A program made the translations under genes and the position numbers. 64,000 nt of DNA from Warburgia ugandensis. Taxonomy: Eukaryota > Streptophyta > Magnoliopsida > Canellales > Canellaceae. Below are positions 13,547 to 24,579 of the stretch, one piece after another (position 1 is the first letter of the stretch; every line of letters starts with the position of its first letter). Below the pieces are notes generated by a model that was not told the DNA's origin, ran no database searches, and saw nothing but the letters and a program-made list of their open reading frames with translations. Location: assembly GCA_035236585.1 (NCBI GenBank), contig CP141136.1:54515136-54579135 (forward strand), in the 5' to 3' direction.

Positions 13547-13992
13547 TGGCGTTTTTGCGTTGATTACCGCACCCTCAACAAGATCACAATTCAGTATAAG
13601 TTTCCCATCCCCACAATTGATGAGCTATTGGACGAACTGGGTGGTGCTACTGTCTTTTCTAAGCTAGATCTTCAATCTGGCTACTATCAAATTCACAGCA
13701 AGGAAGAGGATGTCCCAAAGATGGCGTCCGGACACATGAGGACCAATACTCCATCCACGTTTCAGGGGGGGGTGGCGTTTTTGCGTTGATTACCGCACCC
13801 TCAACAAGATCACAATTCAGTATAAGTTTCCCATCCCCACAATTGATGAGCTATTGGACGAACTGGGTGGTGCTACTGTCTTTTCTAAGCTAGATCTTCA
13901 ATCTGGCTACTATCAAATTCGCATCAAGGAAGAGGATGTCCCAAAGATGGCGTTCCGGACACATGAGGACCAATACTCCATCCACGTTTCAG
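13547..13992 (+). repeat. 226-bp tandem duplication inside RT
   Basis: 13547-13765 and 13773-13992 are near-identical, from TGGCGTTTTTGCGTTG to CATCCACGTTTCAG. The second copy keeps GCATCAAGGAAG and GCGTTCCGG where the first has ACAGCAAGGAAG and GCGTCCGG (one base lost). Flanking G runs mark both left edges. Confidence 0.95.
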
Positions 13993-14810
13993 GCCCTTAT
14001 GAATGACATCTTTCGCCCGTATCTTCGTAAGTTCATGCTGGTTTTTTTTTATGACATACTTGTTTATAGTGCTGACCTTCATCTACATATAGAACATTTA
14101 GCAACTGTCTTGCACCTGTTGCACTCTCATAAATTAGTCATCAACAGAAAAAAATTGTTGTTTTGCCCAAACTCAATTGGAGTATTTAGGCCATATAATA
14201 TCCGCCACGGGGGTAGCAGCGGTGAACTCTAAGATAGAGTGTATGCTCAAGTGGCCTACTCCAAGGGATGTTAAAGCATTGAGGGGCTTCTTGGGTCTCA
14301 CTGGCTACTATCGCAAATTCGTCAAGAATTATGGTACTATTGCTGCTCCCCTCACCTCTCTACTCAAAAAAGATAACTTCCATTGGTCCCTGGAGGCCCA
14401 AGCAGCCTTTAACAAACTTAAAAGGGCCATGACTTCAGCTCCCGTGCTAGCTATCCCTAACTTTAGTAAAGCCTTCATTCTGGAAACTGATGCTTTCGGC
14501 AAAGGTATTGGAGCAGTTCTCATACAGGAAGGCAAGCCAATTGCCTTCTTTAGTCAGGCACTATCCCCACGCGCCTAGTCCAAGTCTGTATATGAAAGAG
14601 AGCTCATGGCAATGGTACTAGCGGTCCAAAAATGGCGTCATTATTTGCTGAGTAGGAGGTTCACCATTCTTACAAATCAAAGGAGCCTCCAATTCCTTAT
14701 GAATCAATGCCTACTCAGCAGTGAGCAGCAAAAATGGCTCATTAAATTATTGGGGTTCGATTTCGACATCCAATACAAACCAGGAAGGCAGAATCGGTAG
14801 CTGATGCACT

Positions 14811-16391
14811 CTCTAGAAAGGTTGACATTGACCCTTATGATGGCTGCACAAACTTTGCACCTGGGGATCATGCAGAATGGCAGAACACTTTCCACTCACT
14901 GGCCCTCTCCACAATCCATCACCCTGGCTTTCACGGGTTGGAAACTGAAATCAGTCAAGATGTTACTCTACATTCCATCCGACAAGACTTGCTAGTCGAT
15001 GCAAATAGTCACAGGGGGTATTCCTTAAGACATGGCTGCTTGCTCTTCCATGGCAGGTTGATTCTCCCTAAGGGTTTTCCTAGAATCCCTAGCTTGCTCA
15101 AAGAGTTTCACTCCACTCCAGCAGGGGGACACTCAGGCTCATTCAGAACATTCAAACGGCTATCCAACGTTGTGTATTGGAAAGGAATGAAAAGAGACGT
15201 TCAGAATTTTGAGGCCTCTTGTGAGGTCTGCCAAAGAACAAATATCAATCACTCAAACTAGGAGGCCTTCTCCAGCCCTTGCCCATTTCGGAACAAGTTT
15301 GGGATGATCTCTCTATGGACTTCATTGGAGGCTTACCAAGATCTCATGGGAAGGATACCCTTCTGGTAGTAGTAGACCGCCTCTCAAAATACAGCCATTT
15401 CCTTCCCCTAGGCCACCCTTTTTCTGCTCAGGAGGTTGCCACTCTTTTCCTTCATGAAGTCGTCTGCCTCCACGGGTACCCACTCTCCATCGTTTCTGAT
15501 AGGAACTGCCTCTTTATCAGTCAATTTTGGACTGAACTGTTCAAGATGGTTGGAACTGAGCTGAAAATGAGCACTGCTTACCATCCGCAAACTGATGGGC
15601 AAACGAAGGTAGTCAACCGCCGCTTAGAAACCTACTTGCTCTACTTCACTTCAAACCACCATAAGCAGTGGCCCAAATGGATTCCTTGGGCAGAATTCTG
15701 GTACAATACTACCTTTCACGGAGCTGCGGGTATGTCTCCATTTAGAGCCCTTTATGAATGTGACCCTCCCACATTATTGAGGCTTTCAAATAAAGGGTCT
15801 GTTGTTGAGGCAGTAAACCAGCAGATTAGGGACAAAAATATCATCCTACAGGAGCTCAAAAGTAACTTGGTACTGGCCCAAGCCAGAATGAAATACCAGG
15901 CTAACAAGGATCGTCGGGACATCCAGTTCCAGCCAGGTGACCTAGTCTTCCTGAAGCTACAGCCCTTTAAGTTCAAGAAGCTGGCTAAAAGACCTAATGA
16001 GAAGCTCAGCCCCAGGTTTTATGGTCCCTTCCCAGTCTTGGAACGCATCGGTGAAGTTGCTTACCGCCTGGATTTACCATCTATAACGCGTATCCATCCC
16101 GTTTTCCATGTTTCCCAACTCAAGGCCGCCTTGTCCAATGCCATCCAACCTCAACCCCTACCTATGGGTATGACCGAGGAATTAGAGTTGGTAGTGCAAC
16201 CTGAATCTATCAAGCAAATTAGAACAATGCCCAATGGCCACACCGAAGTTTTAGTAAAGTGGCAACACCTCCCTGAATGTGACAATACGTGGGAACTCTA
16301 TACTGAATTGCACACTCAATTTCCCTCCTTTCACCTTGAGGACAAGGTGAAACTACTAGCGGAGGGTAATGTTACATCCCTAATATTTTGA
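14811..16391 (+). pseudogene. Chromovirus integrase with chromodomain, catalytic Glu lost
   Basis: The zinc-binding HHCC region lies at about 15108-15240 (EFHSTPAGGHSG, then SCEVCQRT), followed by a stop at 15259. The core domain is open from 15279 for 370 codons. It shows the two catalytic aspartates (SMDFIGGL and VSDRN), but the Glu expected after DGQT is Lys (codon 15606-15608). The C-terminal part carries the RIHPVFHVSQLK element and a chromodomain (VKWQHLPECDNTWEL, about 16255-16300). The frame runs 22 bases into the 3' LTR. Chromodomains steer integration to heterochromatin marks. The K substitution should abolish strand transfer even without the upstream stops. Confidence 0.9.
16361..16369 (+). 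other. Candidate polypurine tract
   Basis: GGAGGGTAA directly precedes the 3' LTR. It is in the right place for plus-strand priming but is short and imperfect, so the call rests mostly on position. Confidence 0.4.
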
Positions 16392-16851
16392 ACCTACTCT
16401 AGAAGGAAGTGATAGTTACAGAGAAGCTATACAAATCTGTTACAGATCAAGAGGTTACAAGTCTGTTACAGAGGATCTCTTCCAGGTGTGCAGATCCGAT
16501 TAGGAGGTTACAATTTGGCTGGGAAGTAATGCAATCAGTTGCTAAGATATCCAAATATAATCAGTCAGTTAAGAAAATATACAGACAGTATCCAATCTGT
16601 TATGGATATTCAGTCTGTTACAGCTTTGGAGGGTTAAAAAGGGAGAAAGTACGGAAGAGAAGGGGGGAGGAAAAGAAGAAGGAAGTGGAAGGAAGTAAGT
16701 TCAGGGAGGAACTACTGTTCCTATCTCCTGGGTCCAAACCTTCTTGTAATTTCCTGGTTCTGACTTCTTGTAATCACTCTTCCATCAATAAACAAGGTTC
16801 CATTTCCCATTTTTATCTGCTCCACAGAAAATTTCTACAGTAGCTCCATCA
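16370..16851 (+). repeat. 3' LTR of chromovirus
   Basis: This copy is 482 bp, from TGTTACATCC to CTCCATCA. It is 31 bp longer than the 5' LTR because it keeps three short blocks missing there. GATTT (16852-16856) follows as the right target duplication. Confidence 0.95.
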
Positions 16852-16856
16852 GATTT

Positions 16857-18846
16857 TGATTCCAGTCATACTAATTGGGTTTTAAGGATTCTTTCGACTT
16901 CCCTATGCATCTGTTTCCTTATCTTCTTTCTGTAATTATTTCTATATTTCTTAAAGTTTTCCCTAGACATGGTCACCTGCAGCAGCACTTGAGTGGACTT
17001 GGGCAGTTGCACCTGTGCCTGTCACTTTGTACTGCTCTCGGAAGACATCTGAAGAGATCATGTTTTTATATGGGAAATGATGAGTTTTTTACTTACCTAG
17101 ATAATTCAAGTGCCTCTTGCACACACTCTGTCAGAAATGCAAGTGAACTAACTTGTTTTGTACAAAGTGGATAAATGTCTAAGCAGTTCTTTTGCTATTT
17201 TCCTGGAACTTTGTTATAAAATAAAAATGAAATGTGGAGATTTTTTTCTCTTTCTTGGTCATGGTCAGGTAACTTCTCAACCTCCAGTATTTTGGTTGCT
17301 TGTATGTAATGAAGTTCATGCTTTTACTTACCCATATAATAGCTGTAGTTGCCAACATTTAGGGAATAAAGAGATGTAGATATGGACGCCTGGAGTAGGA
17401 CGGGTCATCTATATAAAGGTGATAAACTTACAGCAATGACTATCTGACCACGTCCGTATACATCTGACGATAATGGTCAGTAAGCTATGTTTCTTTCGAC
17501 TCTCCGACTCCACTAACTGCTGTGGACTAGCAGTAGTAGCTAAGGTTTCATGGATGCTTGTTGCCTTTATTGAGATGATGAATAACATTTTCAGTCAGAT
17601 CGACCACTTCGGCTTACCATTTATAAAATGGTTCAGTGTGGCAAACATATTCTACATCGTTCTCCAGATCATGTATGCCCTGAGGATGCAGGAAAGGAAA
17701 GAATTATATTCCTCCCTATTTAGTTCTTAGGCTGAACTCTTTCGTAAGCATTCTGAATTTTATATGTTCAAATCTTTAATTCCCTTTGCAGAGAGTTCGG
17801 ACTAGAATAACTTGAGAAAGTATTTGGAAGAGTTTTATCATTAAGAAAAAAAAGACCTTTTCTCGTTTGCAATACTTCAGTTTATTAGTGAAATGCTAAA
17901 ATGGTGGCCTTTAAAGTCTCTCCCATCGCCCAATTTTTGGTGTGCCATATAGATGTGATCGGCATTCATTTAATCCAACAGCAATCACTAGCCTTATTGT
18001 TTCTGTCGATTTCATCTTGATCCATCAAACATTTGTTTAGAGTTATGGCAGGCAAAGAAGGCCATTGCTTTCCACTGGACTAGATCTTTTTGAATGGTTA
18101 TGTAGTGTGGGATGCTAGCTCGGCGGGACGGGAACCTTGTAGGTTTGTACCTCGCTTTTTCTTGGTCTACACGATTAATGGTCTTGACAGCTCATTTTAT
18201 TTCCACGTTGAAGCCCAAGAAGTTGATCGATAGCTACGAATGTGACAGTACCACCTGTGTTATATCTATTCTTGTTTTCATAAACAGCATAAGTAGATCA
18301 TCAACTCTTGGCATGTGGTATAAGTGATGTGGTCAGTGGCTATGGAAGTTATCTCAAGTGATTTTGAATATAAAGATGATCAACTATTGTGAAATTTGAA
18401 CTTAGTTTGAAAGAGAATATAAATGTTAGAATTTTCATAAATTGGAATTTACATGGAGAATTTGTTACTGTGGTTGCAGTCGGACAAATCATCAGGCCCA
18501 GTTCAATGTCGTTTGAAAATTCAGTCGGCTGGAGGACCAAAGCCAGTAATCAGTTATTGATTAGACTTTAATCAACCTCATCTACTTAGTTAAGGTAAAT
18601 TTTCGGTCAAACTTTGCCGGGGTTGCTGAAGGGGCTGTTTGTAACGGTCATAACTATTGGCGGACAAAATTATCCTTGTGTGACGATCTAATCCCTTTGC
18701 TGTCGGCACACAGACCAACTAGCCCTGAAACTTGGGCTGCTGCTTAAATAATTTTATCTATGTTTTATGGCTTCAAATAACAGAGAATGAACACAATCCC
18801 TTAAGACTTATCAGGGGTTTATCATCCCAAAAAAATCTTAGCTTAT
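16857..18846. other. No recognisable gene
   Basis: An 85-codon open frame at 17473-17730 (+) has a hydrophobic run but resembles nothing I know, and its length is not unusual for chance. The rest holds no supported feature. CTTAT at 18842-18846 abuts the 3' end of the minus-strand gypsy element. Confidence 0.4.
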
Positions 18847-18992
18847 TGTCACTGGGTTGCAATTTCTCTTTGCTTAACCTATGCGGCACTTATGCGCAAC
18901 TCCTTCGCAATTACACAAGGCATTCTTCAACTCCTCGCTCTCATTTGTTAAGACTATACTCACTCACCCACAAAGAGCAATGAGAAAACTTA
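18847..18992 (-). repeat. 3' LTR stub of the minus-strand gypsy element
   Basis: About 146 bp match the terminal part of the 5' LTR (23945-24092). Shared blocks include CAACTCCTTCGCAATTACAC versus CAACTCCTTTGAAACTACAC and the CACTCAC-AAGAGCAAT region. It ends TGACA (minus strand) at 18847. The rest of this LTR and all of pol are deleted. Confidence 0.75.
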
Positions 18993-20356
18993 CAAAGGGG
19001 ACTTACCACTCTCCAACCTTGATGGGTATGTCTTTAGTAACTCCAAGCACTGGTTTAGCCTCAAAGTTTATTGCTTTTATCCTACTCTCATCTTTCCTCA
19101 ACTTGAGACCTAACCTCTTGGCCTCCTCTTTTGAGATGAAGTTGTAAGTGGCTAATGTATCTATCATTTCCCATGTGCCTTTGCCACTAAGACGCATGCT
19201 TACATCATGCATCAAACATTTTCCTATCTAAGCAACAACCTTGGCCCCTAAAGCCTATCTTTAATGGCATTGAGGAGTTTTATTGTCCCCATCTTAGGCT
19301 CCGCATCATCCTTTTCTCTTACCTTGTAGTTCTCATTTTCAACCACCAAGGCATTGAGGGTCTTCTTCTTTGGATAGTCAACCGCCCGATGATTTCCATC
19401 ACATATGAAGCAACCAAATCGACTATGGATGAACTGACCTTTAGCTTTTAAGTCATAGCAGCCCTCCTTGCCTTCCTTCCTATGACTCCTAGGTTTGTCT
19501 TCCTCATTGTTGCCTTGGTTAGTTTTACCCTTCTTTTCTTCAGTCATACCTCAGCTGTCTTGTTGAACTCCATTAATTTCTCTGCCGTTGAGAGTGCAGT
19601 GGCTAAGTCTTACACTTCCTTCTATTGCAACTTTTGTTCCACGCAAGGTTGCAATCCTTCCATGAAGAAGAACAACTTGTCCTTCTCAGTCATATAAAAA
19701 ATGTTTAGGAGCAAAGCCATGAATTGGTTGGCATATTCACGGATAGATCCTATCTCCTTTAGCCACTTAAGATTCTTCCAGGCAAAGTACTCTGCATTCT
19801 TTAGGAAGAATTGAGATTTGATATCTTTTTTAAAGTCTTCCCGTGTGGCTATGGTACAATGACCCATTAGTTACATCACCATACCTTCATCTCCATCATA
19901 ACATTGCATCATCCATGAGCTACATCTAGCCACATTAACATTCATGGCCTCCTCAAAAGTCTTAGTAACTTTAAAGTACTGCTCCATGTGCCTAGGAAAT
20001 TCTCCAAGTCCTTGGCACCACGGGTTCTCTTGTAACTTGTAGGTTCTGGGAGCTTCAGGAGCAAACTCCTTCAATCCAAGTCCTCCCCCACTAGCTAAGA
20101 CCTTCTCTAGTAGGAGCAAATGAATTTTCACATCCTCTAGGCCAGCTATCTTCTCATGTAGCTGTACTATCTCGCCTTCCATAGTCTCAAGGCGATCAAA
20201 CATGCACTCCACCCTCTCAGTAGTCTTGGCATCCATATACTTAAGCACCTCAACCGTACTTTGCATGTCAACCTTAAGATTATGCAAGATATCCATAAAG
20301 GCACGAGACTTTTCCAAATATTCAAATAAAGTTTGTTCCAATTTACCGAACCGTGC

Positions 20357-23300
20357 TGTCACGACCCCAATCCCCAGGGCCACGATTAGGCTTAATCAAG
20401 CCTAACGATTGGGCGAGCCAGGCCTACGTGGCCTTGCTTTTTCTTTTTCTTTTTTCATAATTATATCATAGTGGAAGTGTTGAGAGAGCTAGGTGCTCTT
20501 GTCCTGGGCAAGTCACAGTTTACTAGTAATATTTTTTCTCCTTTAACAACCGAGTCCTACCGAAATTTCAGCAGAGTCTCCCCTGTTTTTTGGACATTAT
20601 GCATTTAACGCATGCTATGCGGTTCACCTGATAGACAATATAGCAGTCATAATTTACTGAAGGGAGACTTAGTCTCCATACTATCTATCATAGTAAGACA
20701 TACATGATGCATAAGGAATCAGTGTCAAAATAAGACATAACTCATTTAGCACATATATACATGTGTTTATATACAACTCAAAATTTAACAGCTTCAAGCA
20801 AGGTTCGTTCGACTCACTCAACAACCTTTCTCTTCTCTGCCTGACTGGTACTTGCAAAATAACAAGGTGAACTGCGAAGCCCAGTAAGGGAAAAGAACCA
20901 AACCCGTGCATATCCAATCATTCTCATTGCTACGCTTAACAACACATTCGATATAACATGAGCATTCATTTCCATAATTAACTAGTCATATACAACGCAG
21001 TTAGCAGGTGCTATCATGCAAGGTCTATGGATATTAGAGCAGAATTACAGTTTTTCCCCAAATTCAAATATGACGCAACAGTCAACGCATGCAAACAAGC
21101 ACACCCCATAAGGATTTCCTATTCGTGTCCAACCACAGGACATTCAATAGATGAGTGACTAAGTCATGGACCTAATTCTAAAGTTAAATGCAAACTATAA
21201 GCGTTACGTCCAACAAAGCTGCATCCTCATTGATAAATTTCTCAGTAATATTAAACATGCCTAGCATTACACTAGGATTCAATAGTCATCTCCCTCAAGG
21301 ATTACCATCTTGAGCGGCCCACTATGTGTATCATCATCAAGGCAGCCAGACCCTCAGGATTTACCATCTTGGGCAGCGCCAAAGTCAGGTTCCCTCAGGA
21401 TTTACCATCTTGGGCGGTTCCACCTTAGTCGAAATCAACCAGGCAGCCCTTTCCCTCAGGGTTTACCATCTAGGGTATTTCAATATGCCAGCTCATCCCT
21501 CAGGGTTTACCATCTTAGGCGGCTCCACCGTGATCCCAAAGAACCAGGCAGCCCTTTCCCTCAGGAATTACCATCTTGGGAGGCTTAATACCTGACAGCT
21601 CATCCCTCAGGGTTTACCATCTTGGGCGGCTCCACCATGATTCCGAAGAACCAGGCAGCCCTTTCCCTCAGGGTTTACCGTCTTGGGAGGCTCAATACCA
21701 GACAGTCCAATCCTCAGGATTTACCGTCTTAGGCGGCTTCACCTTAGTTGCAAATAACCAGGTAGCCCTTTCCCTCAAGAATTACCATCTTGGAAAGCGT
21801 CATCATAGTTTACCGGACGGCCCTCAAAGCTTACTATCTTGGGCTTGACCATTTTATAATAGTTTGCATCATCACAATAGTTAAGCATAGGAAATCATAC
21901 TATAACATGACCTTTTTAACACGAAATTACAATTTCCATCATTCATTGAACCAAAGTGGCAATATATACATTTTACACATGCATAAAGTTAATTTCAAGA
22001 GAGCATAACAACAAGAATTTAAAGAATGCAAGGGTTCAGGGTCCTTACCTGCTCTTCACGTACAATTCAAAGTCCTACTGGTAGAACCGTTCACACTGTT
22101 CTCAAACCTCTGCAACAAATACAAGTTCTAAGTAAATTTTAGAATTTCATACAATTTTCTATAATCACTTCTAGTTCTACATTCACCATATTCTTAATAT
22201 AACCTCACATATCTAGATCAAGGAGTTGCACACCAATTGGTCGCTATCCAATTGGATCAGCACCATTGGTCTTACATCGATGGTCTAGATCAAGCGCGTA
22301 CCTCTAGAAGTTTCAATTTCCAATATTTTAGGTAAGTTATTCCACAATTCAATGCTTTTAGCCATAACTCATGGTCTGATATCCTTTCCTGACCTCTGAC
22401 ATTCGCTGATCGAGTATTGGACGGCCAGATAGGATCTCCCATCACTTTATCTGTAATTAGTCAGTCATTTCTATGATAATTCATCACCAATGGTTACTTG
22501 GAGTTATATTTGACCTAAATTTACCTCTCGATCACATTTTTAACGGTCGGATGTTAAGGTTCCAAAATTTCCCTATGCATCAACAAGCAATTTCGTGGAT
22601 CAATCGATTCCTGATCGACGATCTGTCTTCGCAGATGAAAAGATCATGCGCGAATCGTCCATATTTGAAAATTTTCATTTTTCACATTTTTTTAGGGGTC
22701 GTTGAAAAATGTCACCGTCGTCGGAGAAGATGATCGGATTCCGGTCGTCGCCGGCGACACAGGTGACCTCATTTTCTAGCGAAATTTCATGGGAATGCCC
22801 GGAATTTCCTGAATTTTTATTTTCTCACGTTTTCCCCTTTTGATTTTTGCTGAAACTAACACTTTTTGCCAGATTTTTCAAGGGCTTTTAGAACTAACCC
22901 TAGTTACTGTTTTTTCCATTTTTCGGCGTTGTTTCTTGCCGGATCTCCGTGAAACCAAAGGGGTTTCACTTAGAATCATCTAAGGAACGACCTGAATGGG
23001 TAGATTTTCAATCCAATCCCATTTCTCTCCCTATATACCTTGATTCCGACGGATTTCTCACCGTCCCAACTTGTCGAAAAATGGACAAGAATGGGCAAAA
23101 TGCTAGAGAAAACTGAAATGAAAGACAGGGAGGAGAGTGGGAGAGAAAACCCACCTGCGGGATGATCTCCTTGCTAGCCCAGGTCAGGGCTTAGCCGTTG
23201 GGAAGTTGAGGGAAGGCCACCGCCGGCGTTGCCCTCGCGTGACGCACAGGCACAGTGAAGAGAGGGGAGGGTTCTTTAGGTGTATGGGATGAGAAAGGGG

Positions 23301-23728
23301 TTGCCGTCGTTGAGCTTGCCGGAGAAGGCAGTAGGCAGCTCGATCGAGGAAATGGGGTGAAAAGGGAGGGGGAGTAGCTGAGAAACGAGGGGAGAGGGTT
23401 GCCGGCTTGCTCCCTCTTCCTGGTGTTTTCCTGTGTTGCAGACGCATGGGAGTTGAGCTCCACGCCATGAGTTCCACTCCCATGTGTAGAGCTCCTCCCA
23501 CGTGGCCCCTTGGTTCACACGCATTAGGGGGGTGCCATTATCAATTTGGATCCCCTCTACTCGATGGAAAAATCCCTGGGTCTTTCGCTCTCGATCTCCG
23601 TTTCGCACGTTCTTAGTGTCGTTGTAAAGCTCTCTCCGAGCACAGTCTGATGAGTGACTTGGCATCGTGGATTTCTAATGTTCGTAATGTTTACGTTTTA
23701 CTCTATTACTTAGGACACGAACGTGACA
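20357..23728. mobile_element. Solo LTR (about 3.4 kb) nested in gag
   Basis: The element starts TGTCACGACCCC and ends GAACGTGACA, so its ends are exact 7-bp inverted repeats (TGTCACG/CGTGACA). It carries no gag or pol coding, primer site or second copy of its own ends, so it is best read as one long LTR left after LTR-LTR recombination. Long LTRs with TGTCAC ends are common in Tekay/Del-type chromoviruses, but that link is inference. The flanks are CGTGC (20352-20356) and TGCGC (23729-23733); both can come from CGCGC by one CpG-to-TpG change each. An internal tandem array lies at 21291-21850 and a GC-rich patch at about 23150-23480. A large retrotransposon derivative (LARD) is the main alternative. 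Confidence 0.65.
21291..21850. repeat. Dimeric tandem array in the solo LTR
   Basis: The core TCAGG-TTTACCATCTTGGGC recurs about eleven times (TACCAT or its variants at 21303, 21363, 21403, 21464, 21508, 21569, 21614, 21676, 21722, 21783 and 21833). Spacing alternates between about 61 and 40-46 bp, so the true unit is a dimer of about 106 bp. Peptides that can be read through it repeat for this reason alone. Confidence 0.9.
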
Positions 23729-23930
23729 TGCGCCTTCAACGTAGTGAGGCAACCATCTGAAGCTAACTCCTATAAATTGTCTCTAGACTTCTCTCTCCTA
23801 GAATTTTGTTGAACCTCCACAGACATGTTGGTCACTCCAAACTCACTTGCCATGATACTATCATGAGATTCTTACAATCTTCACAAGCAGCTCTCAACTC
23901 GAACCACTCTCCTAACTTTGCCTAACTTTA

Positions 23931-23942
23931 GCTCTAATACCA
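23931..23942 (-). other. Primer-binding site of the minus-strand gypsy element
   Basis: On the minus strand this is TGGTATTAGAGC, one mismatch from the initiator-Met primer site. It lies two bases inside the 5' LTR end, which fixes the element's orientation. Confidence 0.85.
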
Positions 23943-23944
23943 AC

Positions 23945-24423
23945 TATCATAGGATTGCAATATTCCTTCACTCAACCTGTGGGACACCTGTGCACAACTC
24001 CTTTGAAACTACACAAGTCAACCTTCAACTCCTCTCTTTCACATGCTAAAGCTACACTCACTCGCGTACAAGAGCAATTAGAGAATAGCTAACCCCTATT
24101 TATACTTGCTTACCTCTATCCACCTCCTCAATGGATAGTCAGAATCATTACATGTGTAAGTATATCAACGATCTAGATCATCTTTTGGACCTTTCCTACT
24201 CTTTCTAGACAAATCTACCATTCTCCTAAAGTATTCTAAACTACTATATAACATCTAGATATTTACAAGGACTTTTCTAAAAACCAAGCCTTCTGAAATT
24301 AGGTCCTATTCCACAAAACTAGGAACATGGGCCTAAATCTCTTAGGCTACATCCATGAGCTAACCAGGCCTCCCTCAAAGCCTGCAAGCCTTCATCATGG
24401 GCCTTGCAAAGCAAGTCCTGACA
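23945..24423 (-). repeat. 5' LTR of the minus-strand gypsy element
   Basis: 479 bp, beginning TGTCAGGACTTGC at 24423 and ending TGATA (probably decayed TGACA) at 23945, next to the primer site. Its last 150 bp are shared with the stub at 18847-18992. Confidence 0.75.
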
Positions 24424-24579
24424 TTATGTTAGTTGTTAGTAGTTTGTAAACTAGAACTTCATTCTTAACCTGAAGTCACGGCCTAATCACCGTTGCTAGT
24501 CGTTTGGACATGTCTAGAACAAATTGATTACATTTAGAGATTATGGACCATCAATGGTGCCCCTATGGATTTGTTGGAG

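Larger units (their letters stand above)
13281..14810 (+). pseudogene. Chromovirus reverse transcriptase and RNase H, rearranged
   Basis: RT begins near 13281 and reads well to KDGG at about 13530, where a 17-base G run breaks the frame. The motif A region ([13 protein letters not shown]) occurs twice because of a 226-bp tandem duplication (13547-13992). Both copies lack the stretch between the RTHE and NTPSTFQ segments, so that deletion came before the duplication. The catalytic DD of motif C is changed: the codon at 14050-14052 gives Y in FFYDILVYS. RNase H follows ([13 protein letters not shown] at about 14485; ILTNQRSL at about 14670, where the usual D is N), with a stop at 14577-14579 and another frame break near 14800. 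Confidence 0.9.
11058..16851 (+). mobile_element. Complete but dead Ty3/gypsy chromovirus
   Basis: A full LTR retrotransposon of 5.8 kb is present. It has a 5' LTR (11058-11508), a primer-binding site, gag, protease, reverse transcriptase, RNase H, integrase with a C-terminal chromodomain, a weak polypurine stretch and a 3' LTR (16370-16851). The LTRs begin TGTTACATCC and end CTCCATCA. GATTT is directly repeated at 11053-11057 and 16852-16856, the expected 5-bp target duplication. The order PR-RT-RH-IN and the chromodomain place it among the chromoviruses; the clade (Reina, Tekay, CRM or other) is not resolved. Stops, frameshifts, a deletion in RT, an internal tandem duplication and several catalytic substitutions make it non-autonomous. 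The LTRs differ by about nine or ten substitutions by eye (roughly 2%) plus three indels, so insertion was fairly recent. Confidence 0.95.
19003..23853 (-). pseudogene. gag and protease relic, interrupted by solo LTR 20357-23728
   Basis: Gag begins at the minus-strand ATG at 23851-23853 (MASEFGVTNMSVEV), has one stop and enters the inserted LTR at 23729. It resumes at 20356 with a strong coiled coil (FGKLEQTLFEYLEKSRAF through AGLEDVKIHLLLLEKV). Then come the capsid-like domain (WKNLKWLKEIGSIREYANQF at about 19750-19800), a lysine-rich tail and a zinc knuckle at about 19400 (CFICDGNHRAVDYP, where the last Cys is Tyr). Protease follows at 19215-19003 with an altered active site: DTLATYNFIS, where the family has G after DT. 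Several frameshifts and stops separate the pieces. Gag would package element RNA; this copy is dead. Confidence 0.8.
18847..24423 (-). mobile_element. Minus-strand Ty3/gypsy element, pol deleted, split by a solo LTR
   Basis: Read on the minus strand the order is 5' LTR (24423-23945), primer site (23942-23931), gag start (23853), a 3.4-kb inserted solo LTR (23728-20357), the rest of gag, a protease relic (to 19003) and a short stub of the 3' LTR (about 18992-18847). Reverse transcriptase, RNase H and integrase are absent: the protease breaks off straight into LTR sequence. Both outer ends carry TGTCA/TGACA, and TTAT abuts both (18843-18846 and 24424-24427), a possible 4-bp target duplication. 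Clade cannot be assigned without RT. The solo LTR is younger than the host element. Confidence 0.8.

Noticed and set aside
17473-17730. 85-codon open frame with a hydrophobic run
   Set aside because: No recognisable family, no splice or promoter context.
21310-21848. Repetitive proline/histidine-containing peptides in overlapping frames
   Set aside because: They only reflect the dimeric tandem DNA repeat; all frames repeat and none resembles a protein family.
23184-23665. Long minus-strand open frames in a GC-rich patch
   Set aside because: They overlap each other in several frames and lie inside the solo LTR; composition explains them.
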